Of a DNA stretch of 64,000 nucleotides, positions 41,828-50,541 are shown piece by piece. The stretch's first letter is position 1. Each line of letters begins with the position of its first letter. This DNA is from Exiguobacterium acetylicum (GTDB taxonomy: Bacteria > Bacillota > Bacilli > Exiguobacteriales > Exiguobacteriaceae), in NCBI RefSeq assembly GCF_022170825.1, contig NZ_CP081878.1:274001-338000 (forward strand). The letters run 5' to 3'. Position numbers and translations under genes: made by a program. The notes under the pieces are model-generated. The model made no database searches, was not told the origin of the DNA, and was given only the letters and a program-made list of their open reading frames with translations.

Positions 41828-43195
41828 ATGAAGATGAAAAAGTCGTATCTCGCTGTTCCGCTTAGTGCCGCATTGTTGATTCCAGCAGCAGGTGTCAGTG
41901 CACATGGTCATGAGGACCATAGTAAGATGTCTCACAGTTCAGGAAAAGTCTCATTGGATGTCTCATCTCCAGCATCGGATCTACGAGCGACACTCGATCA
42001 AATTTTATCTGAACACGCGTATCTCGCAGTCGTCGCGATGCAAAAAGGAATTGATGGAAAAGAAGATTTTGAGCAAGCAGCCGGTGCGTTGAATCAAAAT
42101 ACGGATGATTTAGCGGCAGCTGTTGGTTCCGTCTACGGGGAAGAAGCAGGCGCTGCCTTTAAAGAAATCTGGGCTAGCCATATCGGTTACTTCGTCGATT
42201 ACGTCAAAGCGACTGGTGCCAAGGACGAAGACGCTAAGCAAAAAGCATTAAAAGAGCTCGATGAGTACCGCGTCGAACAGGCTGCTTTCCTTGATAAAGC
42301 AACGGAAGGACGTCTAAAGGCTGCAGATCTCGAAGCCGGACTTAAAGTCCATATCACACAACTGTTAACATCGTTTGATAGCTATGTAGCAGGCGATTAT
42401 GATGCTGCCTATAGCAACCTGCGTAAAGCGATCGAGCATATGTATATGGTCGGTGAAGGATTGTCTGGTGCAATCGTTGATCAGTACCCAGATAAATTTA
42501 AAAATACGAAAGTCGATACCCCAGCAGCAGACCTTCGTGCCGGACTGAACCGAAACTTCTCCGAACACGCAGCACTTGCGGTACTTGCGATGCAAAAAGG
42601 GATTGACGGTGCAAAAGACTTTGACGCGGCAGCCGGTGCCTTGAATCAAAATACGGATGACCTGACTGCTTCAATCGGTTCTGTTTACGGTAGTGAAGCA
42701 GCGCAACAATTTAAAAAGATTTGGTCGAGCCACATTGGCTACTTCGTCGACTATGTCAAAGCAACAGGTGCGAAAGATGATCAAGCACGCGACATGGCTG
42801 TGAAGGAACTTGATGAGTACCGTGTCGAACAGGCAGCATTCCTCGATGCAGCAACAGAAGGTCGCTTAAAAGCAAAAGATTTGGAAGAAGGACTGAAGGT
42901 CCACATCGACCAACTCTTACTTGCCTTCAACAGCTACAATGAAAAAGATTACGACAAAACGTACCCAGCGATTCGCGAAGCGTACGCGCATATGTACGGC
43001 GTAGGGGAAGGAACAGCGACAGCCATCGTCGATCAGTTCCCGGATAAATTCAAAGGTGCGCCTGGAATGCCGAACACAGGTCTCGGTGGTATGCAAGAAG
43101 CATCATCGACAACAGGTATCGTTTGGTCACTGCTTGGTATCGCAGCAGCATCGATCCTTGGATTCTTCGCACTCCGTCGTCGCCCGCAACAATAA
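41828..43195 (+). CDS. wall-anchored protein with two tandem helical repeats and MPNTG signal
   Basis: The 455-residue precursor has a signal peptide, a short His-rich segment (HGHEDHSKMSH), two copies of a helical module of about 175 residues (49-225 and 232-408) and a sorting signal MPNTGLGG at residue 414 with a hydrophobic stretch and RRRPQQ. The copies share SEHA(Y/A)LAV, MQKGIDG, GALNQNTDDL, IW(A/S)SHIGYFVDYVKATGAK and ELDEYRVEQAAFLD. Conserved His and Glu in each copy suggest a metal-binding four-helix bundle. CopC and copD genes follow. I do not recognise the module with certainty. Confidence 0.82.
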   Translation: MKMKKSYLAVPLSAALLIPAAGVSAHGHEDHSKMSHSSGKVSLDVSSPASDLRATLDQILSEHAYLAVVAMQKGIDGKEDFEQAAGALNQNTDDLAAAVGSVYGEEAGAAFKEIWASHIGYFVDYVKATGAKDEDAKQKALKELDEYRVEQAAFLDKATEGRLKAADLEAGLKVHITQLLTSFDSYVAGDYDAAYSNLRKAIEHMYMVGEGLSGAIVDQYPDKFKNTKVDTPAADLRAGLNRNFSEHAALAVLAMQKGIDGAKDFDAAAGALNQNTDDLTASIGSVYGSEAAQQFKKIWSSHIGYFVDYVKATGAKDDQARDMAVKELDEYRVEQAAFLDAATEGRLKAKDLEEGLKVHIDQLLLAFNSYNEKDYDKTYPAIREAYAHMYGVGEGTATAIVDQFPDKFKGAPGMPNTGLGGMQEASSTTGIVWSLLGIAAASILGFFALRRRPQQ

Positions 43196-43201
43196 AGGAC
43201 G

Positions 43202-43226
43202 ACCCGCTGGAAACAGCGGGTTTTCT
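43202..43226 (+). terminator. short terminator between the helical-protein gene and copC
   Basis: ACCCGCTG-GAAA-CAGCGGGT followed by TTTCTT. A GNRA-type loop makes it stable. It may let part of the transcripts continue into copC. Confidence 0.75.
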
Positions 43227-43258
43227 TGTACACATCAAGCAGAAAGGAGGTAAACGAC

Positions 43259-43786
43259 ATGCGCATCATCCGACTTGCACTTCTATTTCTGATTTGTCTG
43301 TTGCCTGTCTCGGTCGAAGCACACACGAGCTTAAAAAGTTCGAATCCGGCAGAAGGGGTCACATTATCTGAGCCAGTTGAGCGGATTCGCTTGACGTTCA
43401 GTGAAGCCGTTGAGAAAACGAGTACTTTGCGATTAGTAGACGCGAAGGGTGTCGAACAGTCGCTTGCAAAACCACTTATTATCGGAAATGAACTCAGTGC
43501 CGTCGTCTCGAATCCTTTAGCTGAAGGAAAATATACGATCGAGTGGGCGTCGATTTCTGATGATGGTCATCCGGTCAAAGGGACGATTCGTTTTACAGTA
43601 CTGGGTGGGGAAAAAACTGAAACGAAGACAGTCGAAAAGGCAGAGCCGATGGAAACGAAAGCATCGGTCGTGCCGGAAGCCGAGCCTGTTTCAAAAGGAC
43701 TCGTTCCAACACTGCTTCCTTGGATTGTCGGGGGGTTACTCGTTAGCATCATTGTACTTGTTCTGTTACGTCGTCGTTCAGCATGA
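43259..43786 (+). CDS. copC: CopC-domain copper-binding protein, membrane anchored
   Basis: The 175-residue protein has a signal peptide cut before HTSLKSSNPAEG, so that the first His becomes the N-terminal Cu(II) ligand as in CopC/YcnJ. It ends the beta-sandwich with ISDDGHPVKGTIRFTVLG, the second copper His region. A linker and a C-terminal membrane helix (LLPWIVGGLLVSIIVLVLL) keep it on the outer face. It overlaps copD by 4 bases. GAAAGGAGG precedes the ATG at 43259. It probably hands copper to CopD. Confidence 0.9.
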   Translation: MRIIRLALLFLICLLPVSVEAHTSLKSSNPAEGVTLSEPVERIRLTFSEAVEKTSTLRLVDAKGVEQSLAKPLIIGNELSAVVSNPLAEGKYTIEWASISDDGHPVKGTIRFTVLGGEKTETKTVEKAEPMETKASVVPEAEPVSKGLVPTLLPWIVGGLLVSIIVLVLLRRRSA

Positions 43787-44772
43787 GTGCGTTTATTGGG
43801 GAACTGCTCGTCTATCTAGGTGGCGCGATTTGGATGGGATATCTCGTCCTACGCTTTATTTCGACAGAACGTAAGCCAATGATCATAGACGGAACACGGT
43901 GGGCGGTAGTGGGACTCGGGATGCTTGTTCTTGGAACGAGTATCCCAGTCATCGGTGCCGTTCGTTTTCTACATTCGACGCAAACGATGACAGAGGCTCT
44001 ACGGACAGGACTACTAGATTTGCATATTGGTCGGATGTTTCTTGTCGTTTACTTTTCTGCTTTACTTTTACTACTCGTACTTGCTTGGCGAAAACAGTTG
44101 TCCGTCATATTAGCGGTCGTGACGATACCACTATGGGTTGGCATCGCAGGAACGAGTCATGCTGCGGCCAAATACGGTGCGCTCGGGTGGACGCTTCAAT
44201 TTAGTCATTTTCTATGTGTGACAGCTTGGATTGGTGTCGTCTTTTGGTTAGCGATCGGTGCTCGCTCGACCGAGCATTGGTCTGCTTTTTTAAGTTGGTT
44301 CAGTCCGTTCGCCCGGATTGCCTTTACTGGTGTCATCCTTTCAGGTGTGTTACTGATGCAACTGGCGATTCCGCTAGAACGCTATACGAATCTATGGGGC
44401 GTACCATATGGACAAGCGTTGTTACTGAAGCACATTTTATTGTTACCGCTTTTGTTCTACGCCTTTTGTAATGGCACGCTCGTTCGGCGGCGATTGCGTT
44501 TCGACTCGGCGTACGATCCACGCCCGTTACTTCGGATGGAGAGTATCATTTTAGTATTGCTGTTCATAGCGAGTGCATCACTTAGTCGACTGGAGCAACC
44601 GACGTTAGCGCAACTGCCGGTCAGTGCTCCAGCAGGAGACGGATGGATTTTGATGATCGGCATCGTCACTTTGCCGCTACTCGTACTTGGGTACCGTCGC
44701 CATGCGATTGGCGTCTTGCTTAGCTTGTTCAGTGTCAGTCTGATTTATCTCGGACTGCTGGCAACGGGATGA
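43783..44772 (+). CDS. copD: CopD family copper transport membrane protein
   Basis: The 329-residue protein has eight or nine membrane helices and the CopD features: GGAIWMGYLVLRF, GTSHAAAKYG, QFSHFLCVTAWIGVVFWLAIG and LLLKHILLLPLLFYAFCNG with conserved His. CopD with CopC is thought to bring copper into the cytoplasm, for example under copper limitation. In Bacillus YcnJ both domains are one protein; here they are two overlapping genes. Ends at a perfect palindromic terminator. Confidence 0.9.
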   Translation: MSAFIGELLVYLGGAIWMGYLVLRFISTERKPMIIDGTRWAVVGLGMLVLGTSIPVIGAVRFLHSTQTMTEALRTGLLDLHIGRMFLVVYFSALLLLLVLAWRKQLSVILAVVTIPLWVGIAGTSHAAAKYGALGWTLQFSHFLCVTAWIGVVFWLAIGARSTEHWSAFLSWFSPFARIAFTGVILSGVLLMQLAIPLERYTNLWGVPYGQALLLKHILLLPLLFYAFCNGTLVRRRLRFDSAYDPRPLLRMESIILVLLFIASASLSRLEQPTLAQLPVSAPAGDGWILMIGIVTLPLLVLGYRRHAIGVLLSLFSVSLIYLGLLATG

Positions 44773-44777
44773 AATAC

Positions 44778-44811
44778 AAAGAAGGTAGCGGATGCATCCG
44801 CTACCTTCTTT
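44778..44811. terminator. 34-base perfect palindrome, bidirectional terminator
   Basis: AAAGAAGGTAGCGGATG and its exact complement meet without any spacer at 44794/44795. The converging copD and acyltransferase genes both end within 50 bases. Confidence 0.85.
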
Positions 44812-44817
44812 CTTGTG

Positions 44818-46611
44818 TTATTTACTTGAAACAGCGCAATTCGTTGCTTTTGCGAGAATCTTCGAATAGGCACGTGCTCCCTTGATATTCAAATGCACAC
44901 CATCTTTTTCGAAGTAAGACGGATGTTTGACGGCAAGGGCATGCCAGTCGATGAGCGAAACACGTTTTCGTTTCGATGCCTCACGTAACATCTGATTGAC
45001 TTCTGCTTCCCACGGGCGTGGCACCCGTGCTGTCACGAGATAGATTTGATCGGCATTTGCGAATTGATCAAGTAACGTGTTCAACTGATCCTCCCGGAAG
45101 CTACCATTCGTTCCGAGATGAAGGATGACTTGGCGTCCATGCTGATTGTACGCCGCATACTGCTTACTGAGCGGAATCGCTTCTCGTAGTTGCCGTCCGA
45201 GTTTTGCATCGATCGTCAGTTGTTTGAGTGTACTGCCGAGATAATCCTCGACACCGAGCAGGACGGAGTCACCGATTGCAAGCGTTGGTCGACAGATTTT
45301 TCGTTGATCAGGTTTTGCTTTTGGTGTCGTCGGTTTGAGGACCGGTTTCGGTTTTTCTTTTGGCGCCGCTACCTTGTGGAAGGCAGGTTCTGGCTTCGGT
45401 GTATCGGAAACAGCGAGAATCGATAAGTTACCAATGAAGCTGACGACGAGGAGCGTCAATACGGCAACACTCGTCCATTGTATCGTTGAAAACTGACGTA
45501 ACTGACGCGGATGTAGCGATAAACGCTTCAAGTAACCAGATAGTCCATGCTGGCGGATCGGACGTTCGATGAAGCGGTACGATGCTTCTGTTAACGCAAC
45601 AAGTACAACGACGATCAATACAGTCCGAAGCAATGAGAACGTTCCGATCTGCTCGACTGGTGTCATCAGCGTGATGACGGGAAAATGCCATAAGTATAAA
45701 CCGTAGGACCGCTTGCCGATCGCAACAAGTGATGGATGCGCAAACCAACGACTCCAAACCGACGCCGGATGGGCAATCACAGCAATCAATAGTGCAGCAA
45801 GGACGGCGACAAGGAAAAAGCCACCGCGATATAAAAAGCTTCCGAACTCACTCGTGACGACCATCAGTAAAAGTAATAGGGGCAACGTAACAGCACCTGT
45901 TTGATTCAACAACCGGACACCGCGTTTTGGAATATCGAGCTTAAAGCGCGTCGGTTGCCATGCGAACGCAAGCAGACTCCCGATTAACAAGGCGAATAAC
46001 CGGGTATCCGTGCCGTAGTAGACACGACTTGGATCTTCACCGGGTGTGAACTGGATCGCCATCGCGAGAACGGATGCGCCAATCGCGACGCCGATCAATT
46101 GAAGGAACAGACGCCGATTTTTCATGCCGAACCAAAGTAGAATCGGGAAAAGCAGATAAAACTGCTCTTCGATTGCGAGTGACCACAGGTTTTGAATCGG
46201 TGACGGTTTACCGAACGACTCGAAATACGAGACGTCATGGAAGATATACCACCAGTTCGTTCCGTAAATGAGGGCAAAGGCACTGTCTTGGCGGACCGTA
46301 TGTAACAGCTCGCGTTCAAAGACGGTCACGTACCCGAGAACGAGCAACAGCATGACGAATAGGGCTGGGAACAGGCGACGGAAACGATGGATCCAAAACC
46401 GTTTCAAATCAAGGCGACCGGTCGTTTGCCACTCGCGTAACAAGAGACCAGTAATCAGGTAACCGGATAGGACGAAAAAGAGATCAACACCGAGGAAACC
46501 ACCAGAGAAGAAAGAGACGGATAGGTGGTAGAGAATGACAGACAGGACAGCGAAGGCGCGTAAGCCATCAAGCCCTGGCATATATGTAATCGAACGAGAC
46601 GAGGATTTCAT
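44818..46611 (-). CDS. oatA: OatA-like peptidoglycan O-acetyltransferase
   Basis: The 597-residue protein has an N-terminal acyltransferase-3 membrane domain of about eleven helices (MPGLDGLRAFAVLSVILYHL, GGFLGVDLFFVLSGYLITG, IEEQFYLLFPILL) and a C-terminal extracellular SGNH domain with the catalytic Ser in LAIGDSVLLG and the Asp-His pair in KDGVHLNIKGA. OatA acetylates muramic acid and makes the wall resist lysozyme. A Lys/Pro-rich linker joins the parts. It is monocistronic. GGAGT lies rather far from the ATG. Confidence 0.9.
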   Translation of the reverse strand: MKSSSRSITYMPGLDGLRAFAVLSVILYHLSVSFFSGGFLGVDLFFVLSGYLITGLLLREWQTTGRLDLKRFWIHRFRRLFPALFVMLLLVLGYVTVFERELLHTVRQDSAFALIYGTNWWYIFHDVSYFESFGKPSPIQNLWSLAIEEQFYLLFPILLWFGMKNRRLFLQLIGVAIGASVLAMAIQFTPGEDPSRVYYGTDTRLFALLIGSLLAFAWQPTRFKLDIPKRGVRLLNQTGAVTLPLLLLLMVVTSEFGSFLYRGGFFLVAVLAALLIAVIAHPASVWSRWFAHPSLVAIGKRSYGLYLWHFPVITLMTPVEQIGTFSLLRTVLIVVVLVALTEASYRFIERPIRQHGLSGYLKRLSLHPRQLRQFSTIQWTSVAVLTLLVVSFIGNLSILAVSDTPKPEPAFHKVAAPKEKPKPVLKPTTPKAKPDQRKICRPTLAIGDSVLLGVEDYLGSTLKQLTIDAKLGRQLREAIPLSKQYAAYNQHGRQVILHLGTNGSFREDQLNTLLDQFANADQIYLVTARVPRPWEAEVNQMLREASKRKRVSLIDWHALAVKHPSYFEKDGVHLNIKGARAYSKILAKATNCAVSSK

Positions 46612-46712
46612 AAGACACGAACAACTCCTTTAAAACGACAACTAATTTCTAACAGTCTTTAGTGTATCGAATTCCAATTTCAAAGAAGTGTCTAAGAAGT
46701 AACAACCTAGCC

Positions 46713-46743
46713 AAAAAAGCACCCGACGAGAGCATCGGGTGCT
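46713..46743 (-). terminator. terminator of the methyltransferase/two-component operon
   Basis: AGCACCCGA and TCGGGTGCT, then six T on the minus strand. Confidence 0.88.
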
Positions 46744-46746
46744 GAC

Positions 46747-48096
46747 TTACGAATGACGTGGAAAACGACAGATGACGGAAAAGCAGTTGTCTGCTGAAGT
46801 CAACTGGACACTTCCGTGATGACGCGCCATGATTTGTTGAATAATCGACAGACCGATACCGGAACCGCCGGAAGAGCGTGACGCGTCAGACGTTCCGAAC
46901 GGTGTCAACCACTCGTTTAATTCTTCTGGTGTATAGGTCTTGACGATCGCATTTGAACAAGTTAATTGAAGCATTTCTGGTTCCTCTTCGATTGTAATTC
47001 GAAGATCACCCGTCCCGTGGAGCGTTGCATTTCGCATCAAGTTCTCAAGTAATCGACGTAAGAGCATCGGATCAGCGAAGAGAGTCGCGTGTGCAGGACC
47101 ATCGACAGAAACAGAAGTGCCAGGAAACAGTTCCACTACTTGTTCCGTTAAGGTCATGAGATCAAGCGAAATTCGTTCGACTGGATAATCGGTATTCGAT
47201 AACTTAGCGAGTGTGAACAGTTCATCGATTCGTGAGGCGAGCGTCTCCGATTGACGGGTGACGATTGCAAGTAGCTCCGTGCGTTCCGTAGCGGATAACG
47301 TCTCGTGTTTTTCCGTCAGCCACTGGATGAAACCTTGAATCGAGGTCAACGGAGTCCTTAAATCATGCGATAGACTTGTAATCAGACGTAACTGCTCAAC
47401 GAACCGTTCCTGATCGCGAACGCGTAACGTTCTTAGTTCCTGTTCAATCCGTTCGATTGACTGGGCGAACAATTTGAACTCTTTTGGTCCTTTGACCGGC
47501 GGCAATGGATCTGTCGGCGGCGGTTCGACCGTCAAGCGTTCAAGCCGTCGTTCGAGTTCCCGGAACAATCCGGCAATCCAGCGTGTCAGGAGCAGTAAAA
47601 AGAGGATGAACAAGACGACTTGTAAGATAAAGAAGGCGTTCGAATTCCCGACTTGATATTCATTGAGTGTCGGTTTGTCGGTCTGAACAGTTAAAAAATA
47701 GCCAGGCTCACTAGTTCCAAGGTTGATTGCTTCAATATGGTGCAATGTCCGGACTTTTCCTGTGTCTGATGGCTCCCGCTCAGTTGGCGTTTGCTCAGCG
47801 AGCAGTCGGCTCGGTGTTAAGTCTTTCGGATACTTGTCGGAAGCGTTGATGCGACGACCGTTCGCATCGTATACCGCCCACTCATAAGGACCGGTCGGGG
47901 TTTGTCCGTTTTGATAGCGTGTGATGTCTTCTTTAACAGCGCTCACCGTGTCTTCTTCCGTCGTGTAGTAATAACGGGGAACGGTTTTCCCACCAAGCGG
48001 TAATTGACTTGCCAGGAACCAGGAGAGTGCTGTACTCAAAAATGCGGCAAGCAGTAGTAAGACGAGCATCCAGACCGTCAGTTTGATTCGTCTCAT
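46747..48096 (-). CDS. membrane sensor histidine kinase
   Basis: The 449-residue kinase has a first membrane helix (LTVWMLVLLLLAAFLSTAL), an outer sensor of about 125 residues, a second helix near residue 150-170, and a cytoplasmic HisKA domain with SLSHDLRTPLTSIQGF. The ATPase domain has LMRNATLHG (N-box) and GGSGIGLSII (G-box). It overlaps the response regulator gene by 4 bases. The sensor part is not similar to a family I know. Close relation to a target gene is not visible; OatA-like gene lies downstream after a terminator. Confidence 0.92.
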   Translation of the reverse strand: MRRIKLTVWMLVLLLLAAFLSTALSWFLASQLPLGGKTVPRYYYTTEEDTVSAVKEDITRYQNGQTPTGPYEWAVYDANGRRINASDKYPKDLTPSRLLAEQTPTEREPSDTGKVRTLHHIEAINLGTSEPGYFLTVQTDKPTLNEYQVGNSNAFFILQVVLFILFLLLLTRWIAGLFRELERRLERLTVEPPPTDPLPPVKGPKEFKLFAQSIERIEQELRTLRVRDQERFVEQLRLITSLSHDLRTPLTSIQGFIQWLTEKHETLSATERTELLAIVTRQSETLASRIDELFTLAKLSNTDYPVERISLDLMTLTEQVVELFPGTSVSVDGPAHATLFADPMLLRRLLENLMRNATLHGTGDLRITIEEEPEMLQLTCSNAIVKTYTPEELNEWLTPFGTSDASRSSGGSGIGLSIIQQIMARHHGSVQLTSADNCFSVICRFPRHS

Positions 48097-48782
48097 GGCT
48101 CGACCTTATAACCGACGCCCCAGACCGTCTGGAGGTAGCGCGGCTCTTTCGGGACATCCTCAATCTTGTCACGCAGTTTATGAATCAATACCATGACGGC
48201 GTTCGACGCGGAACCGAGTGCTTCTTCCTGCCAGACCCGTTCATACAGATCATCAGCCGAAAAGACGCGACGCGGGTGATTTAAGAAGAGCGCCAGGCAA
48301 TCGAATTCACGGCGGGTCAGGGCAAGCGGTATATCGTATTTAAAGATGACGCGTTCGTCTTCTTTAAGTGTGAATGGACCGACCTGAACGGCTGAAGCTG
48401 TAGCTGGGACGTGATATTGACTGACACGGCGGAGTAACGCCTTGACGCGCGCGACGACTTCAAGAGGATTAAACGGTTTGCCGATATAATCGTCTGCTCC
48501 GAAAGTCAGCCCTTGAATTTTATCCATATCTTCACGTTTTGCTGTTAGCATCAAGACAGGTAACGTATGCCCAGCAGCACGCGCCGCCTGAACGGTCGAA
48601 AAGCCGTCACGAACCGGCATCATGACGTCGAGTAACATTGCGTCAACCGGACGCGTTGCAAGAATCGTTAATGCTTCTTCACCATTTTCAGCTTCGATGA
48701 TCTCGTAGCCTTCATTTGTTAAATAGAGTCGAAGCAATTGACGGATATCCGCCTCGTCATCGACGATCAAAAGGGTAGGCAT
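48093..48782 (-). CDS. OmpR family response regulator
   Basis: The 229-residue protein has a receiver domain with the acidic pair in LLIVDDEADIR, the phosphorylated Asp in AMLLDVMMPVRDG and the Lys in GDDYIGKPFNP. A C-terminal winged helix follows (LTRREFDCLALFLNHPRRVFS, NAVMVLIHKLRDKI, VWGVGYK). It is the partner of the following kinase. Its start lies 26 bases inside the preceding methyltransferase gene with AGGAGG before it, so the three genes are expressed together. Confidence 0.95.
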   Translation of the reverse strand: MPTLLIVDDEADIRQLLRLYLTNEGYEIIEAENGEEALTILATRPVDAMLLDVMMPVRDGFSTVQAARAAGHTLPVLMLTAKREDMDKIQGLTFGADDYIGKPFNPLEVVARVKALLRRVSQYHVPATASAVQVGPFTLKEDERVIFKYDIPLALTRREFDCLALFLNHPRRVFSADDLYERVWQEEALGSASNAVMVLIHKLRDKIEDVPKEPRYLQTVWGVGYKVEP

Positions 48783-49335
48783 GATTCATTTCCTCCTGTT
48801 GCACTCCTTCATAAACGTAAGCAGGAGGCAGATTGTAAAGTGTGTGCGAATAACTGTGTTCTTGGAAATAATCCCGGAACATCTTGAACTGGAACCGGGT
48901 GTATTGAAAGGCGATGAAGTGACCGCCTGGTCGTAGTAACGTTTGGAACTGTGCTAATAAGTCATGCCGTAATGTTGCCGGAAACGACGCAAACGGGAGA
49001 CCACTGACGATGACGTCGATCTGTCCGCTCCACGAGTTGGATAATCCTTGAACATCACCAATGAAGAGGGTGACATTCGTTTCATGAGCAAGCAACTGCT
49101 CGAGTGCCGGACGGAACGTTTCGCTCCGTTCGCAAATTAAGAGATGCGTCTCCGGTGAACGAGCTGCCAGTAAGGCTTTTGTAATCGCACCGTCACCGGC
49201 TCCGACTTCAAGAATCTGACGTGGACGATCGGCGACGGCGCGCCGTGCCATCATCTCGGCAAGACGTGGACTACTCGGTGCGACGGCTCCTACGCGTAGT
49301 GGTGCGTGAAGTGCTTCTTTTAAGAAATCTAACAT
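48757..49335 (-). CDS. class I SAM-dependent methyltransferase, phospholipid methyltransferase-like
   Basis: The 192-residue protein begins FLKEALHAPLRVGAVAPSSP, the start seen in PmtA-like and rRNA-dimethylase-like enzymes, followed by the SAM-binding ILEVGAGDGAITKALL and the motif IVSGLPFASFP (post-I region). PmtA-type enzymes methylate phosphatidylethanolamine; this is only one possible substrate. The ATG at 49335 follows GGAAAG at normal distance; a start at 49365 has a poor ribosome site. It overlaps the response regulator gene, which is an uncommon combination. Confidence 0.82.
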   Translation of the reverse strand: MLDFLKEALHAPLRVGAVAPSSPRLAEMMARRAVADRPRQILEVGAGDGAITKALLAARSPETHLLICERSETFRPALEQLLAHETNVTLFIGDVQGLSNSWSGQIDVIVSGLPFASFPATLRHDLLAQFQTLLRPGGHFIAFQYTRFQFKMFRDYFQEHSYSHTLYNLPPAYVYEGVQQEEMNHAYPFDRR

Positions 49336-49497
49336 GAAAACCCTACTTTCCGTTGAGTATATCATGTAGTATGCACGTCGTCCCTTTCGAAAACAGGTGG
49401 AGAATTCTTAACTGAATCTTAAACATATCAATGCCTGATTTTCGGCGACATGACGATTGAACAAGTCGGTATACTAGAGACAAAGGAGGGGAAGGCA

Positions 49498-50541
49498 ATG
49501 GAACATCATACGTATTATGAAGCACTCGTTCGACGTGACGCGACGTACGAAGGGACGTTTTTCGTTGGGGTCAAGACGACGGGGATCTTTTGCCGTCCGA
49601 CGTGTCCAGCGCGAAAACCGAAAGCGGAGAACTGCGAGTTTTTCGAGACGGCGCAAGAGGCACTGCTTGCTTCTTATCGACCGTGCAGGCGGTGTCATCC
49701 GCTTGCTTATCCAGGCGATCATGGTACGATTCAACGCTTGATTGAAGCGGTTGAGGCGGAACCAGACAAACGCTTTAAGGAAGCGGATTTCCGAGCACTT
49801 GGTTTAGATGAATCAACGGCACGTCGTCAGTTCAAGAAGCGGTTCGGAATGACATTTGTCGCCTACGCCCGGGCAAGACGGATGGGTCTTGCGATGAAGG
49901 AGATTCGGACGGGGAAACCGGTCATTGAAGGACAGTTAACTGGTGGTTATGAATCTAGTAGCGGCTTTCGCGAAGCTTCAACACGGATACTCGGGGAGGC
50001 ACCGTCTCGTTTTAATGGACAGGTCTTGCGTGCGAAATGGCTCGATACGCCGCTCGGTTCGATGCTTGCGATTGCCGATGAACAGCAGTTGCATCTCCTT
50101 GAATTCGTCGATCGACGCGGACTCGAACGAGAAATCGAACAATTGCGTCAAAAAGCACGTGCCGTCATCGTTCCGGGGGAGTCACCCATCTTTGGACAGA
50201 TTGAAGCGGAGCTCCGTCGTTACTTCAAAGGCGAATCAGTGGCGTTTCAGACGCCACTGATGCGGTACGGAACGCCCTTTCAACGCCGCGTCTGGGAGGA
50301 ACTCGATCGGATTCCAAGTGGCGAGACAATCTCGTATCAAGAACTGGCGATCCGGATCGGTCAACCAACAGCCGTCCGTGCTGTCGCACGGGCAAACGGA
50401 GCAAACCAACTAGCGATCATCATTCCATGTCATCGGGTCATTCGAACGAATGGGGATTTAGGTGGATACGCAGGTGGACTTGCACGCAAGGAAACATTGC
50501 TCAAACTGGAGCGTACAAAGAGAGGACTGGATGTAGGATGA
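49498..50541 (+). CDS. ada: bifunctional Ada: methylphosphotriester sensor and O6-methylguanine-DNA methyltransferase
   Basis: The 347-residue protein has the whole E. coli Ada layout. The zinc domain has Cys32, Cys36, Cys63 and Cys66 (FCRPTCPARKP, CRRCHP), of which the first takes methyl groups from phosphotriesters. An AraC-type DNA-binding region follows (FVAYARARRMGLAMKEI), then a C-terminal Ogt domain with the acceptor Cys in IIIPCHRVIRTNGDLGGYAGG. Methylation turns it into an activator of repair genes. GGAGGGG precedes the ATG at 49498. In Bacillus adaA and adaB are separate; here they are fused. It overlaps an AlkD-like gene. Confidence 0.95.
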   Translation: MEHHTYYEALVRRDATYEGTFFVGVKTTGIFCRPTCPARKPKAENCEFFETAQEALLASYRPCRRCHPLAYPGDHGTIQRLIEAVEAEPDKRFKEADFRALGLDESTARRQFKKRFGMTFVAYARARRMGLAMKEIRTGKPVIEGQLTGGYESSSGFREASTRILGEAPSRFNGQVLRAKWLDTPLGSMLAIADEQQLHLLEFVDRRGLEREIEQLRQKARAVIVPGESPIFGQIEAELRRYFKGESVAFQTPLMRYGTPFQRRVWEELDRIPSGETISYQELAIRIGQPTAVRAVARANGANQLAIIIPCHRVIRTNGDLGGYAGGLARKETLLKLERTKRGLDVG

